Shown piece after piece: positions 43,251-51,643 of a DNA stretch of 64,000 bases (positions are counted from its first letter, which is position 1; each line of letters starts with the position of its first letter). This DNA comes from Variovorax sp. SG517. Lineage in GTDB: Bacteria; Pseudomonadota; Gammaproteobacteria; Burkholderiales; Burkholderiaceae_C. A program made the translations under genes and the position numbers. The stretch covers positions 70,080 to 134,079 of the forward strand of contig NZ_JABMJG010000005.1 in NCBI RefSeq assembly GCF_013376045.1. Direction: 5' to 3'. The notes below the pieces were generated by a model that searched no databases, was not told where the DNA came from, and saw only the letters and a program-made list of their open reading frames with translations.

Positions 43251-45689
43251 TTACCAATGGAAGCCCGCGCCAGCCGACACGCCGACCTTGCCGCGCGAAT
43301 TGGCTGAACCGCTGAACTTGACTATCCAGCGACCGTTGTCCGACAGCTTGGAGATGCCGATGGCCAACGCGGCCTGCCCGTCGTAGCCCGCCACGCCCGC
43401 GGCCAACATGCTCTTGCCCGGGATGTAGGCCTGCGGCATGCCCGCCATGGCCATGGCACCCGCCGTGCCGGCGCTGGCGTCCTTCGCTGTCGCCCGGATG
43501 TCGCCGCGCAACTGGTTGGCGCGCGAATCGGTGTAAGCTGCCGAAGCCGCCGAGGCCTCGTTGAGCTGTTTAACGTTGACGGCGTCATTGCCGGCCACGC
43601 CCGGCGCCACGTTGTGGATCGTGGTTGGGCCAGAGCTTTGGCCCAGCGTCACGTTTTGGTAATCCACCGAGCCGTCGGCATTGGTCTGGTACTGCACGCT
43701 GCTGTTCTTCACGGCCTGCAACTGGCGCACATTCACCGCGTCGGTGGCTTGCGTGCCGCCCGCCACATTGGTGATCTGGCGCTCGTTGCCCGCGCTGCCC
43801 ACCGACACCGCCCCCTGCGTGGAACCCACCACCGCGTTGGAGAACAGCTCCTGGCCGCCCGCCATGCCCGCACGGTCGGCCGTGGCCCCCGCGCCCAGCG
43901 CCACACCGTTGGCGGCCGTAGCCAGCGAACTGTTGCCCACGGCAATCGAGCCAGCCCCCTGCGACACGGCCTGTGGGCCGATGGCCACGCTCTCGGCACC
44001 CAAGGCCTGCGAGTCCGCAGCCGCCGAATTGGCATGGAAATACTTGATGCCGCCGCCGGTCTGGATGTTGTTGATCGCCTGGTTGGTCGCGTAGAGCTGA
44101 CTGCCGTTCACCGCGTCGGTGCTTGTGGCGCTGAGCTGGCCGGCAGCCACGTTCTGGATCTGGCGTTCGGCACCCGCGCCGCCCACGCTGACCACGCCCA
44201 CAGGGTTGGCGCCCGCGAAGTTATAGGTCTGGCCCTGGATGGTGGCGCTTGCGGTGGGTGTCGCGGCCGTGGTATTGCTGTCGGCACCCAATGCCACGCT
44301 GTTGGCCGTGCTGGCCGACGCGTTCGTGCCCACAGCCACCGAGTTAGCGGCCGATGCAGAAGCGTTGATGCCCGAGGCGATCGCGCCGACGGCCGTCGCC
44401 CCGTTGTTGGCATAGTTGCCGTCCGTGCTCACCCCGCCATTGACGCTGTAGAAATGCGAGCTGGCGTTGTTCACGATAGTGGTGATGTTGCCGCCCAGCG
44501 CATTGACTGCGCTGGCCACCGAGTACAGCTGGCTGCCGTTGATGGCGTCCGTGCTGGTGGCATTGATGGCGCCCGGCGCCACGTTGACGATCTGGCGCTC
44601 CGCACCCACCGCTCCCACGCTGACCACGCCGCTGGCGGTGCCGGCAAAGCCGCTGTAAGTGATGGCCGGTCCGGCGCTATAGGTAACGGTGCCGTCGGGG
44701 TTGAGCGTGGCGACCACGCCCGCCACCGTGGCACTGCTGACCTGCGCGGCCGCCTTGTCGGCGCTGTTGTTGCCCAGCACCACGTTGTTGGCGTTGGTCA
44801 CCGTGACGTTGTTGCCCAGCACGAAGCTGTTGTTGCCGGTGACGGTGTTGTTGTTGCCCACCGAGTAGCTGCCGTCGCCACTGATGTTGTTCGGATCACC
44901 GAAAGCGCCCGAGCCGGTCCCTGTGACCTGGTTGCCCACGCCGACAGCGGTGGACCTTGCTCCCGTCACGGAGTTTTGCCAGCCTATCGAGGTGGAACCC
45001 GCCCCGCCGGCGTAACTCTGACCTATCGCCACTGCATTATCGCCACCGACTGCAGCGCTGTAGCCTACCGCAGTGGAGTACAAACCTATAGCTTGGGAAT
45101 ACGTCCCAATCGCCGTGGACCAATGAGCTGTTGCTTTGGCCCCTAAGCCTCCCGCGAAAGCCCCGGCCCCGGCGGCTTCAGCATTAGTACCCAGAGCCAC
45201 GGAATAGGCATTCGAAGAGATGGCTCCCCAGCCGATTGCAATGGAGCCGTAGCTGGGGTAGCCGATGGCTTGCGCACCAGCGCCAATGGCGATGCCATAA
45301 AACGTAGGGGATGCGGCCCCCGCGCCGATCGCCACGGATTGATGGCCCGTCGCCACGACGTCATAGCCAATGCCCACAGACGTCTGCCCCCCCGAGCCGC
45401 CGGAGGTATTCACACGGCAGCCAATGTTGACCGATATTGTGCTGGGGCCTGTCAGGTTGGAGGGGTTGACACACTCCGCCGAAGTGTCGCCCACCACGAC
45501 GTCGGCCATAGCCACTCCGGTCGCGCCCATGAGGCCTGCCAACGCAACTGCGGCCAAGGCCTTCACCGCAGCGACGGCTTTGCGGCCCACACGACCGCCA
45601 CTGGCCTTGCCCTTACTGGTTGCCAGCTCGGAGGCGACCACCATCTGCCCCAGGGCAGGATTCCAAACCGTCTTATGTATCTCGTTCAT
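43251..45689 (-). CDS. YadA-like trimeric autotransporter adhesin
   Basis: 812 residues. It begins with the extended signal peptide region (MNEIHKTVWNPALGQMVVASE) and a hydrophobic core near residues 40-62. Head repeats with SVAIGAGA-like units run over residues ~100-310, then neck motifs (ATSTDAINGSQLY, three copies), stalk segments, and the C-terminal YadA anchor of ~75 residues ending in GAGFHW. It attaches the cell to surfaces or hosts. It is first of an operon with an OmpA-type lipoprotein and a regulator. GAGGAGC precedes the ATG. A surface adhesin is unusual Tn7-like cargo. Confidence 0.95.
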   Translation of the reverse strand: MNEIHKTVWNPALGQMVVASELATSKGKASGGRVGRKAVAAVKALAAVALAGLMGATGVAMADVVVGDTSAECVNPSNLTGPSTISVNIGCRVNTSGGSGGQTSVGIGYDVVATGHQSVAIGAGAASPTFYGIAIGAGAQAIGYPSYGSIAIGWGAISSNAYSVALGTNAEAAGAGAFAGGLGAKATAHWSTAIGTYSQAIGLYSTAVGYSAAVGGDNAVAIGQSYAGGAGSTSIGWQNSVTGARSTAVGVGNQVTGTGSGAFGDPNNISGDGSYSVGNNNTVTGNNSFVLGNNVTVTNANNVVLGNNSADKAAAQVSSATVAGVVATLNPDGTVTYSAGPAITYSGFAGTASGVVSVGAVGAERQIVNVAPGAINATSTDAINGSQLYSVASAVNALGGNITTIVNNASSHFYSVNGGVSTDGNYANNGATAVGAIASGINASASAANSVAVGTNASASTANSVALGADSNTTAATPTASATIQGQTYNFAGANPVGVVSVGGAGAERQIQNVAAGQLSATSTDAVNGSQLYATNQAINNIQTGGGIKYFHANSAAADSQALGAESVAIGPQAVSQGAGSIAVGNSSLATAANGVALGAGATADRAGMAGGQELFSNAVVGSTQGAVSVGSAGNERQITNVAGGTQATDAVNVRQLQAVKNSSVQYQTNADGSVDYQNVTLGQSSGPTTIHNVAPGVAGNDAVNVKQLNEASAASAAYTDSRANQLRGDIRATAKDASAGTAGAMAMAGMPQAYIPGKSMLAAGVAGYDGQAALAIGISKLSDNGRWIVKFSGSANSRGKVGVSAGAGFHW

Positions 45690-46175
45690 TTACGTGCTCC
45701 TCGGTAACTTAATTGACACTTGTCACAAGAATTAAAAATTCCTGCGAGTACTTTAGTAATGGATGAGCCGCATGCGATATGAAATACAGGAACAAAAATA
45801 CCGAATATTGCGCAGGGGGTGGAACCAATTCACAAAGTTGCTAACAATTGATATGGGAAGGGCTGATCGGAGCTCCGCACCGCAGTGGTGTCGGTCTACA
45901 CGGCCGCCCTCGACAAACGTGCTCTCGGCGGCCCTTGTATGGATTTCTTTTGAATAGAAGTGACCCAAGCACCAGTTCCCAACGCGTTGCGCGCTGTCAT
46001 GAGTCGTCTGGATTGGAAATCCGCGGTCGAGCCGGTGTCCTGCCGTCCCCGCAGTGGCGCCGTTTTCTGCGTGGGCTTTGAGTTCCACCGAAACTTTGCG
46101 CTAAATCACTATCTTCTTCTTCCTGAGCAAATTCGTGAATAAATTCACATTATTTTGGCAAAAATGAGAAATATT
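45690..46175. promoter_or_regulatory. promoter region of adhesin operon
   Basis: 486 bases, AT-rich, no supported gene. It contains the perfect dyad TGACACTTGTCA (45,714-45,725) close to the adhesin ribosome site, the palindrome GTGAATAAATTCAC (46,135-46,148) and GAAATATTTC (46,168-46,177, reaching the end of the araC-type gene). These are likely regulator sites; the neighbouring AraC-type protein and the degenerate response regulator are candidates to bind them. Confidence 0.5.
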
Positions 46176-47252
46176 TCACGACGAATTAATCTCCGCATCC
46201 GGCGTCGAGCTCGTAGTCGATGGGGGCTGCTCCAGGCTTTGGGTTTGGCTAAGCGGGCTGGTGTTTGAGCGCCTCCCGTTCGAGGCAAAGGCCCGCGGCG
46301 GGCAGCCGTATCTTTTACGGAAAACAAGCCCGAAATAGGCAGGGTCGGAAAACCCGCAGCGATATGCAATTTGAGACACTAACGTGTGCGACACCGAGGC
46401 GGTTCGGAGCATGCGCACGGCAGCCTCGAGACGCTCATGCTGCAGCACGTCCAGAAAAGTATTGCCGCCGCCGGCGCTGGCAAACACCTTGTGCACGTAG
46501 CGCACGGACACATGAAAGCGGGCGGCCAGCTTGGCGGCGCTGACATCCGGGTCCGCGTAGTTGTCGCGAATCCAGTTGTACATGCGCAGGTGAAGCGCCC
46601 GGTCGCGGGAAGACACCGCGTCCCATTCGCGCACGAAGCCGTTCTGCGAGAGCGCGAACGAAAGCATGGACAGGATGTGTTCGCCGATCAGTTCCTGTTC
46701 GAACGGGCTATTGATAGCTTGCGCACGGTCGATGCTCATGGAGTTGAGATAGGCCGCGAGCAGGCTCGACCAACCCTTGGTTCCGTCGAGGCGCTGGGCC
46801 GCAGCGGCTTCCGCGCCCGGCAGCCATCGCGTGACCAAGGGCTTTGGCAAACCTACCAGTAGGGAGTTGGCCGCGACATGCGCCTGCATGCGCATTTTTT
46901 GCTGCGAATCGATCAGCACGAGATCGCCGGTCTGGACGATAGCCTCGGTTCGCTGCGTGACAGTGGAAGGCCCGTCGCCGACTTTGAGCATGAGTTGAAA
47001 CGGATGCAACTCCACGTCCTTGATCTGGCCAGGCTCGGCCAACGATGACACGGGGCTTCCATGCAAGCGGGCCAAGGCCAGCGAGGACATGTCCACGATG
47101 CTGAACCATTGATGGAAATCGTCTCGCTGAGGGCTCTCGAGTCCGACATAGCCAACGCTCTTGCCGAACTCATCGGCCCAGTAAGCGAAACGGTCTTGAG
47201 GGGGCAAATGCTCGGTGTCGTAACGTTGCACGAGCGGTGAGCGATCCGGCAT
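46176..47252 (-). CDS. AraC-family transcriptional regulator
   Basis: 358 residues from the ATG at 47,252 (MPDRSPLVQRYDTEHLPPQDRFAYW); upstream in-frame sequence lacks coding character. Residues ~15-200 are the cupin-like AraC ligand domain found in FeaR/XylS-like regulators. Residues ~225-335 contain the two HTH motifs (VSAAKLAARFHVSVRYVHKVF and SQIAYRCGFSDPAYFGLVFRKRYG). It sits upstream of the adhesin operon in the same direction, and palindromes lie between the two. Inducer unknown. Confidence 0.9.
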   Translation of the reverse strand: MPDRSPLVQRYDTEHLPPQDRFAYWADEFGKSVGYVGLESPQRDDFHQWFSIVDMSSLALARLHGSPVSSLAEPGQIKDVELHPFQLMLKVGDGPSTVTQRTEAIVQTGDLVLIDSQQKMRMQAHVAANSLLVGLPKPLVTRWLPGAEAAAAQRLDGTKGWSSLLAAYLNSMSIDRAQAINSPFEQELIGEHILSMLSFALSQNGFVREWDAVSSRDRALHLRMYNWIRDNYADPDVSAAKLAARFHVSVRYVHKVFASAGGGNTFLDVLQHERLEAAVRMLRTASVSHTLVSQIAYRCGFSDPAYFGLVFRKRYGCPPRAFASNGRRSNTSPLSQTQSLEQPPSTTSSTPDAEINSS

Positions 47253-47609
47253 ACAGTAGGTTTGGTTCTGAACCGAGTAATTTCTTCGCTCTTGGCAACG
47301 CCTTCCTACGCAACGCGACGCGCAAAAGATAGTGCTCTTCTGCGAACGAGAAAACAAGGCGAGTAACTCTCGCCTGGCGCTGGACGCAGGTTCAAGCCAA
47401 CGTGAGCAGGGGTAGGACGTTAAAGGAAGGGGCTTCAATTCAATAAGCAAAAAAAGCGAACAAAAAATATGGAAATTGCGCACTCGCGAAGAGAATTTCA
47501 CGAATCCATCGACTGCTCCGCGCCGGCAGTCGGTTGAATGCAATACGGCGCCTGAATCGGTCCCTCAGATCGACCAGGACCTTCGTGCCGTAGGCATATG
47601 AAGGCGCGC
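47253..47609. other. intergenic, upstream of AraC gene
   Basis: 357 bases. The AT-rich part (47,430-47,490) with aaaaaagcgaacaaaaaat may include the promoter for the minus-strand AraC gene. The right end merges into the IS3 remnant. No gene or RNA seen. Confidence 0.45.
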
Positions 47610-48552
47610 CCTCCGGCAGGCGACTGCGTGAATTCGAGGCCGAGAACAACAAGCTCGAGAAGCTGTTGGCCGAGGCCCGCCTGGACATCCGCGCGCTGAA
47701 CACCGCCTTCGGGGGCAAAGCGCTTGCCCCACAGGTCAAGCATGCGGCTGTTGCCACCATGTCGGGGGAATGCGGTCTGCGCGAGCGACGCGCACGCAGG
47801 CTTGTGAGGCTCTCCCGTGACAGCTATCGCAATCCGCCCGAGACCGATGCCATGACGCAAGAGTTCAACAGCAAGATCGTCGAAATCGCGCATGCACGTC
47901 GGCGCTTCGGCTATCGGCGCATCCACGACATGCTGCGCTCGCACTTCCCGAGCGTGAACCACAAGCGCGTCTTCCGCCTGTACAGCACCGCCAACCTGGC
48001 GGTGCGCAAGCGCAAAGAAGGGCAAAGGCCCTGCCAGCGAGCGCGTGCCGCTGCAACAGGCCACGATGGGCAATGAGGTGTGGAACATGGACTTCGTCAG
48101 CGACAGCCTGAGCACGGGACGGCGCATCAAGTGCTTGACCGTGGTCGATGCCTTCAGCCACGAGTGCGGGAGCATCGCGGTGGACCGGGCATCTCGGGCC
48201 AATACGTCACGCGTCTGCTCGACCGGGCGGTGGTCTTTCAGGGGGCTACCATTGGCCCTGCGAACGAACAGCAATCCGGAGTTCACCGGTCGTGCCTTCA
48301 TGGGCTGGGCGCAGATCCATGGCATTCGCCGCATCCTGATCGAGCCCAGAAGAACGGCTACATCGAGTGCTTCAACGGCAAGTTCAGAGACGAGTGCCCG
48401 AACGAACAGTGATTCGAGACGCTGCTGTAGGCCCGATCGTCAAGCCGCACAGCAGTTGCCCGCGAATGCCATCGGCGAAGTTCGCCGAGCTGCATCGCCA
48501 TCGCGCTGGCGATGCAGCTCGACCCAGCTTAACAACCATTGAGATCAATTGA
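47610..48552 (+). pseudogene. IS3-family transposase remnant
   Basis: Segments of an IS3-family transposase appear in three frames: the end of orfA (LREFEAENNKLEKLLAEA), then ARRRFGYRRIHDMLR and NHKRVFRLYS of orfB, then WNMDFVSDSLSTGRR with the first catalytic Asp, and finally NGYIECFNGKFRDEC with the catalytic Glu. At least three frameshifts (around 48,020, 48,190 and 48,350) and an internal stop make it inactive. I could not find its terminal repeats. It marks an older insertion inside the transposon cargo. Confidence 0.85.
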
Positions 48553-49035
48553 TCTTGCAACCCCGGACTTCCTCGTTATGAATTGCACGGCGGAAGGGAG
48601 CAGGTCAATGGAAGAGAACAGAAGCAAAGACTTGCCCCCGTAAGCGGTACCTCTGCAATGTCGAACGCCAATATCCGAAGATTACCGAGCAGTGGATTTT
48701 GAACTGCTCTCATCGGATGTCAGGTCACCACGCAGCAGAAGTCAGGTCCCGGAACGAGAGTCGAGAATTTTCTGAAGTCGAGTAGCCCGGCTCTAGATCT
48801 TGAAACGTGCAGGCGTACGCGAGTGCTCTATGACCTTCTGGTGACGGACCTGGAGCATGCAAAGCTTCGACGCGATGTCGTTAACGCAGGCGGGGCTGAA
48901 ACATGCTCTTGAGCGCCGACTACGAGAATGATCACGGATGGCAGTTCCTGGATGGAGTAAATGTGCGCCAATTACAAGGCTATTGAGATAACTCTTCTTA
49001 TCGCAGTAGCTATCTCGTCTGACTAAACTTCGAAT
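48553..49035. other. intergenic upstream of tyrosine recombinase
   Basis: 483 bases with no supported gene. An inverted repeat GAGATA...TATCTC (48,985-49,016) lies 20 bases before the recombinase start and may be its promoter operator or recombination core. The rest has stop codons in all frames and no RNA-like structure I recognise. Confidence 0.45.
48985..49016. repeat. inverted repeat upstream of recombinase gene
   Basis: GAGATAaCT at 48,985 and AGtagcTATCTC ending at 49,016 form an imperfect dyad around ~11 bases. Tyrosine recombinases act on core sites of two inverted 9-13 base arms, so this could be such a site; an operator is equally possible. Confidence 0.35.
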
Positions 49036-50745
49036 ATGAAAAGTACCCCGAGCGCGCTGATCCAAAAAGAGGCGTCGCAGGACTTCCCTGGTGCCGCAGC
49101 GCTCGCGGCCTTGCGTGCCTGGTACGCCGGAATGGGCACCGCCGAGGCCGTCGCGCAGTACCTGCCGCACAGCACCGGCACTGGAAGGTCGTCTCGCGCC
49201 GTGCTGGGCGAGATTCGGCGCCAGTTGGCGGACCATGCCCGTCGGTGCCGCCGCGACGATCTGGCGCAACGGCTCATGCACTCGGCGTCCGAACGGCCGA
49301 AGCATGCCCGCGCTGTCTTGGCGGCGATCGAGGTGTTGCGCGGGCTCGCCGTGCCGCGACCGCTGGTGACGGACGCTATCGAGCACTGGCTGCCCGCACG
49401 CATCGCCAAACCCCTGCGGACCCACGGCCTGCGCACGCTGGCCGATCTGACGGTGCGCGTGCCGCGCCGGCGGCGCTGGTGGGTGAGCATTCCCGGCTTG
49501 GGCGCCACCGGCGCCAGGCAGGTGGAAGTTTTTTTCGCGGCACATCCGTCTCTGACTGCCGCTGCCCGTGCGCTGGTGCCGGTCGGCATGCCGCAGGACG
49601 TGGTGCCCTGGGAGCGCCTGTACGTGCCCCATGAGGTCGACGGCTCGCGCGGTGCCTTCCGGGCACCGCTGGAAACCTGCATCCTGGGCGCGCGCAACGA
49701 CTACGAGGCAGTGCAGGCCTGGCTGTCGCTGCACGAGTCGGTGGCCACCCAGCGGGCCTATCGCAAGGAGGCCGAGCGGTTGATTCTCTGGGCCATCGTG
49801 GAGCGCGGCAAGGCGCTGTCGTCGCTGACGACGGAAGATGCCGTGGCGTACCGGGCGTTTCTGCGTCACCCCGCACCGCGTGGGCGTTGGGTCGGACCCG
49901 CCGCACCGCGATCCTCGTCCGAGTGGCGGCCGTTCACGGGTGCGCTGTCGGCGCGATCCGTGGCCTACGCTTTGTCGGTTGCGGGGGCCTTGTTCCGCTG
50001 GCTGATCCAGCAGCGCTATGCGCTGGCCAACCCCTTCGCGGGCATCAAAGTCTGGGGCGCCTCGAGGTCTGAGCCGCTGGCGGTGACGCGGGTCTTTGGC
50101 GAAGGGGAATGGGCGATCCTGCAGGCCGTGGCCGAAGGCTTGGAATGGGTGCACGGCTGGGAGGCCCCTGCGGCGCATCGGCTGCGGTTCGTGCTGGATT
50201 TTGCGTACGCGACCGGCCTGCGCATCGGCGAACTGGTCGGCGCGACGCTCGGCCAGATTGACACGGATGTCCACGGCGATCACTGGCTGCGCCTGGTGGG
50301 CAAAGGCGGCAAGGCCGGCAAGGTGGCGCTACCGCCGCTGGCCCGGTCTGCGCTGGACTGGTACCTGATGCAGCGGCAGTTGCCGATCACGCCGGCCCGG
50401 TGGGACCCAAAGGTGCCACTCGTCGGCAGCCTGGAGTTGGATAGTTCGGCCGGCATCACGGCCACGCGGCTGTGGAGCGTCATGCGGCGCTTCTTCCTGC
50501 AGGTGGCCGAGGTCATCGAGGCGGACAGTCCGGCGCTCGCGGAGAAGCTACGCCATGCCAGCCCCCACTGGATGCGCCACACCCACGCCACGCACGCGCT
50601 GGCACGCGGCGCGGAACTCACGACGGTGCGCGACAACCTGCGCCACGCCTCGATCACGACTACCTCGATCTACCTGCACGGCGATGAGGTCAAGCGGGCC
50701 CGCCAGATGGATGCCGCGTTCGCGGCACGTGGCCCGGACTCATGA
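49036..50745 (+). CDS. tyrosine recombinase with DUF3701 N-terminal domain
   Basis: 569 residues. The N-terminal ~110 residues (FPGAAALAALRAWYAGMGTAEAV) match the DUF3701 phage-integrase-associated domain, followed by a helix-hairpin-helix-like part, the SAM-like core-binding domain, and the catalytic domain with Arg in ATGLRIGELV, Lys in GKGGK, HWMRHTHATH (His-x-x-Arg) and the nucleophile Tyr in TTSIYLH. All catalytic residues are present, so it should be active. It may be left from an integrated element inside the transposon cargo, or act in dimer resolution. A strong terminator follows 63 bases after its stop. Confidence 0.92.
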   Translation: MKSTPSALIQKEASQDFPGAAALAALRAWYAGMGTAEAVAQYLPHSTGTGRSSRAVLGEIRRQLADHARRCRRDDLAQRLMHSASERPKHARAVLAAIEVLRGLAVPRPLVTDAIEHWLPARIAKPLRTHGLRTLADLTVRVPRRRRWWVSIPGLGATGARQVEVFFAAHPSLTAAARALVPVGMPQDVVPWERLYVPHEVDGSRGAFRAPLETCILGARNDYEAVQAWLSLHESVATQRAYRKEAERLILWAIVERGKALSSLTTEDAVAYRAFLRHPAPRGRWVGPAAPRSSSEWRPFTGALSARSVAYALSVAGALFRWLIQQRYALANPFAGIKVWGASRSEPLAVTRVFGEGEWAILQAVAEGLEWVHGWEAPAAHRLRFVLDFAYATGLRIGELVGATLGQIDTDVHGDHWLRLVGKGGKAGKVALPPLARSALDWYLMQRQLPITPARWDPKVPLVGSLELDSSAGITATRLWSVMRRFFLQVAEVIEADSPALAEKLRHASPHWMRHTHATHALARGAELTTVRDNLRHASITTTSIYLHGDEVKRARQMDAAFAARGPDS

Positions 50746-51103
50746 GCCGGCCGCGGCGGCTGCCTTGCGCAGGGCGCGCGTCCGGGGCCTGACGAGTGCC
50801 GAGAGACAAAAGGGCTCCGTTCGGAGCCCTTTTGAGAAATGGTCGCGAGGACCGGCTTGGCGCAGATCGGCAGCTTTGACGGACCACCTCGCTGGGCCGA
50901 ATCTTTCACGTCGCTTCCGCGACGCTGTCAGTTCCGCGTTCCACGAACGTAATTGTTTTGGGCGAAACGACAGTGATATCTATCCTCGCCGATTACTACT
51001 CACACCGCAGCGGCGCCAGTCTGATCCGCTTCGGAAAAGCATTCTAGAAAACCGTTCGATCGAAGACGCCAAGCCACAGCATCTCGCTTCCCGGCAGGCA
51101 CCG
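50746..51103. other. intergenic between recombinase and defence group
   Basis: 358 bases: terminator at 50,808-50,833, then GC-rich sequence (50,840-50,940) and mixed sequence to 51,103 with stops in all frames. No gene seen. Confidence 0.45.
50808..50833 (+). terminator. rho-independent terminator after recombinase gene
   Basis: A perfect 12-base stem, AAAAGGGCTCCG / CGGAGCCCTTTT, with a two-base loop (TT), ending in a T run and preceded by an A run. It can terminate from either side and is a clean boundary between the recombinase and the defence group. Confidence 0.85.
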
Positions 51104-51643
51104 CTACATTCTCAATTGATCTGCATCTGCAGCGACATTTTCAATATATCGCTGCTCGGCTACAACGACATCGTGAGTTTTGTTCAGATCGAGATTGATC
51201 CTCCTCAAGAGTTCCATGTCATCGAAGAACATCAAGATTGGACGATGCGAAATCTCAAGGGACGTCAGAAGTTTTCTCAACTCAGCAGCCAGGTCTTCAA
51301 ACGAAGAAGACCCCTTCATCGCGTTCTGTTCAAACCTGCCTCTGACGTCCAAATACCCGATGTCATCAAGTTCGAGTGAGCGAAGCGCCAGGGCTCGCGT
51401 GTTGGCGATGAAATCCAGTCGAGGTGCGATACGAACATCGACGATGAGATGAGGACGGGTCTGCTCCGCAAAGGCCCTAAATAAATGCCGGCGACCAAAA
51501 TGATCGGCAAACACCAATACGACATTGTGAGGAGTGAGGAACGGCAAAGCGAGCTGCGTTCCTTTCGGAGGCAACGGTTGCTCGATTGGTTCGGCAGCAG
51601 ATTTTCTCTGCAAATGCTCCGCCAGTGATATGACGTTAGGCAT
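51104..51643 (-). CDS. unknown protein coupled to AvcD-like deaminase
   Basis: 179 residues; the ATG at 51,643 overlaps the end of the deaminase gene by 8 bases, which implies coupled translation. The segment HLIVDVRIAPRLDFIANTRAL followed by DDIGYLDVRGRF and a RPILMFFDD strand resembles the order of elements in DUF488-like domains (a V-D-V-R strand, then the G-I-x-Y helix end). This is by eye and weak. No membrane segment or toxin motif is visible. As a tightly linked partner of an anti-phage deaminase it could be a regulator, an accessory nuclease-like factor or an inhibitor. Undescribed as far as I know. Confidence 0.7.
   Translation of the reverse strand: MPNVISLAEHLQRKSAAEPIEQPLPPKGTQLALPFLTPHNVVLVFADHFGRRHLFRAFAEQTRPHLIVDVRIAPRLDFIANTRALALRSLELDDIGYLDVRGRFEQNAMKGSSSFEDLAAELRKLLTSLEISHRPILMFFDDMELLRRINLDLNKTHDVVVAEQRYIENVAADADQLRM

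Noticed and set aside
43614-45146. 510-codon plus-strand frame opposite the adhesin
   Set aside because: Repetitive His/Arg/Gly sequence mirrors the adhesin repeats.
45763-45957. 64-codon plus-strand frame in the adhesin promoter region
   Set aside because: No ribosome site and no protein-like pattern.
48793-50283. 496-codon minus-strand frame opposite the recombinase
   Set aside because: No motif and Arg/Pro/Gln-rich; the plus frame has complete recombinase catalytic residues.
50808-50880. tRNA gene 3' end as an attachment site
   Set aside because: The sequence after the terminator (gagaaatggtcgcgagg...) recalls a tRNA end but no cloverleaf can be formed.
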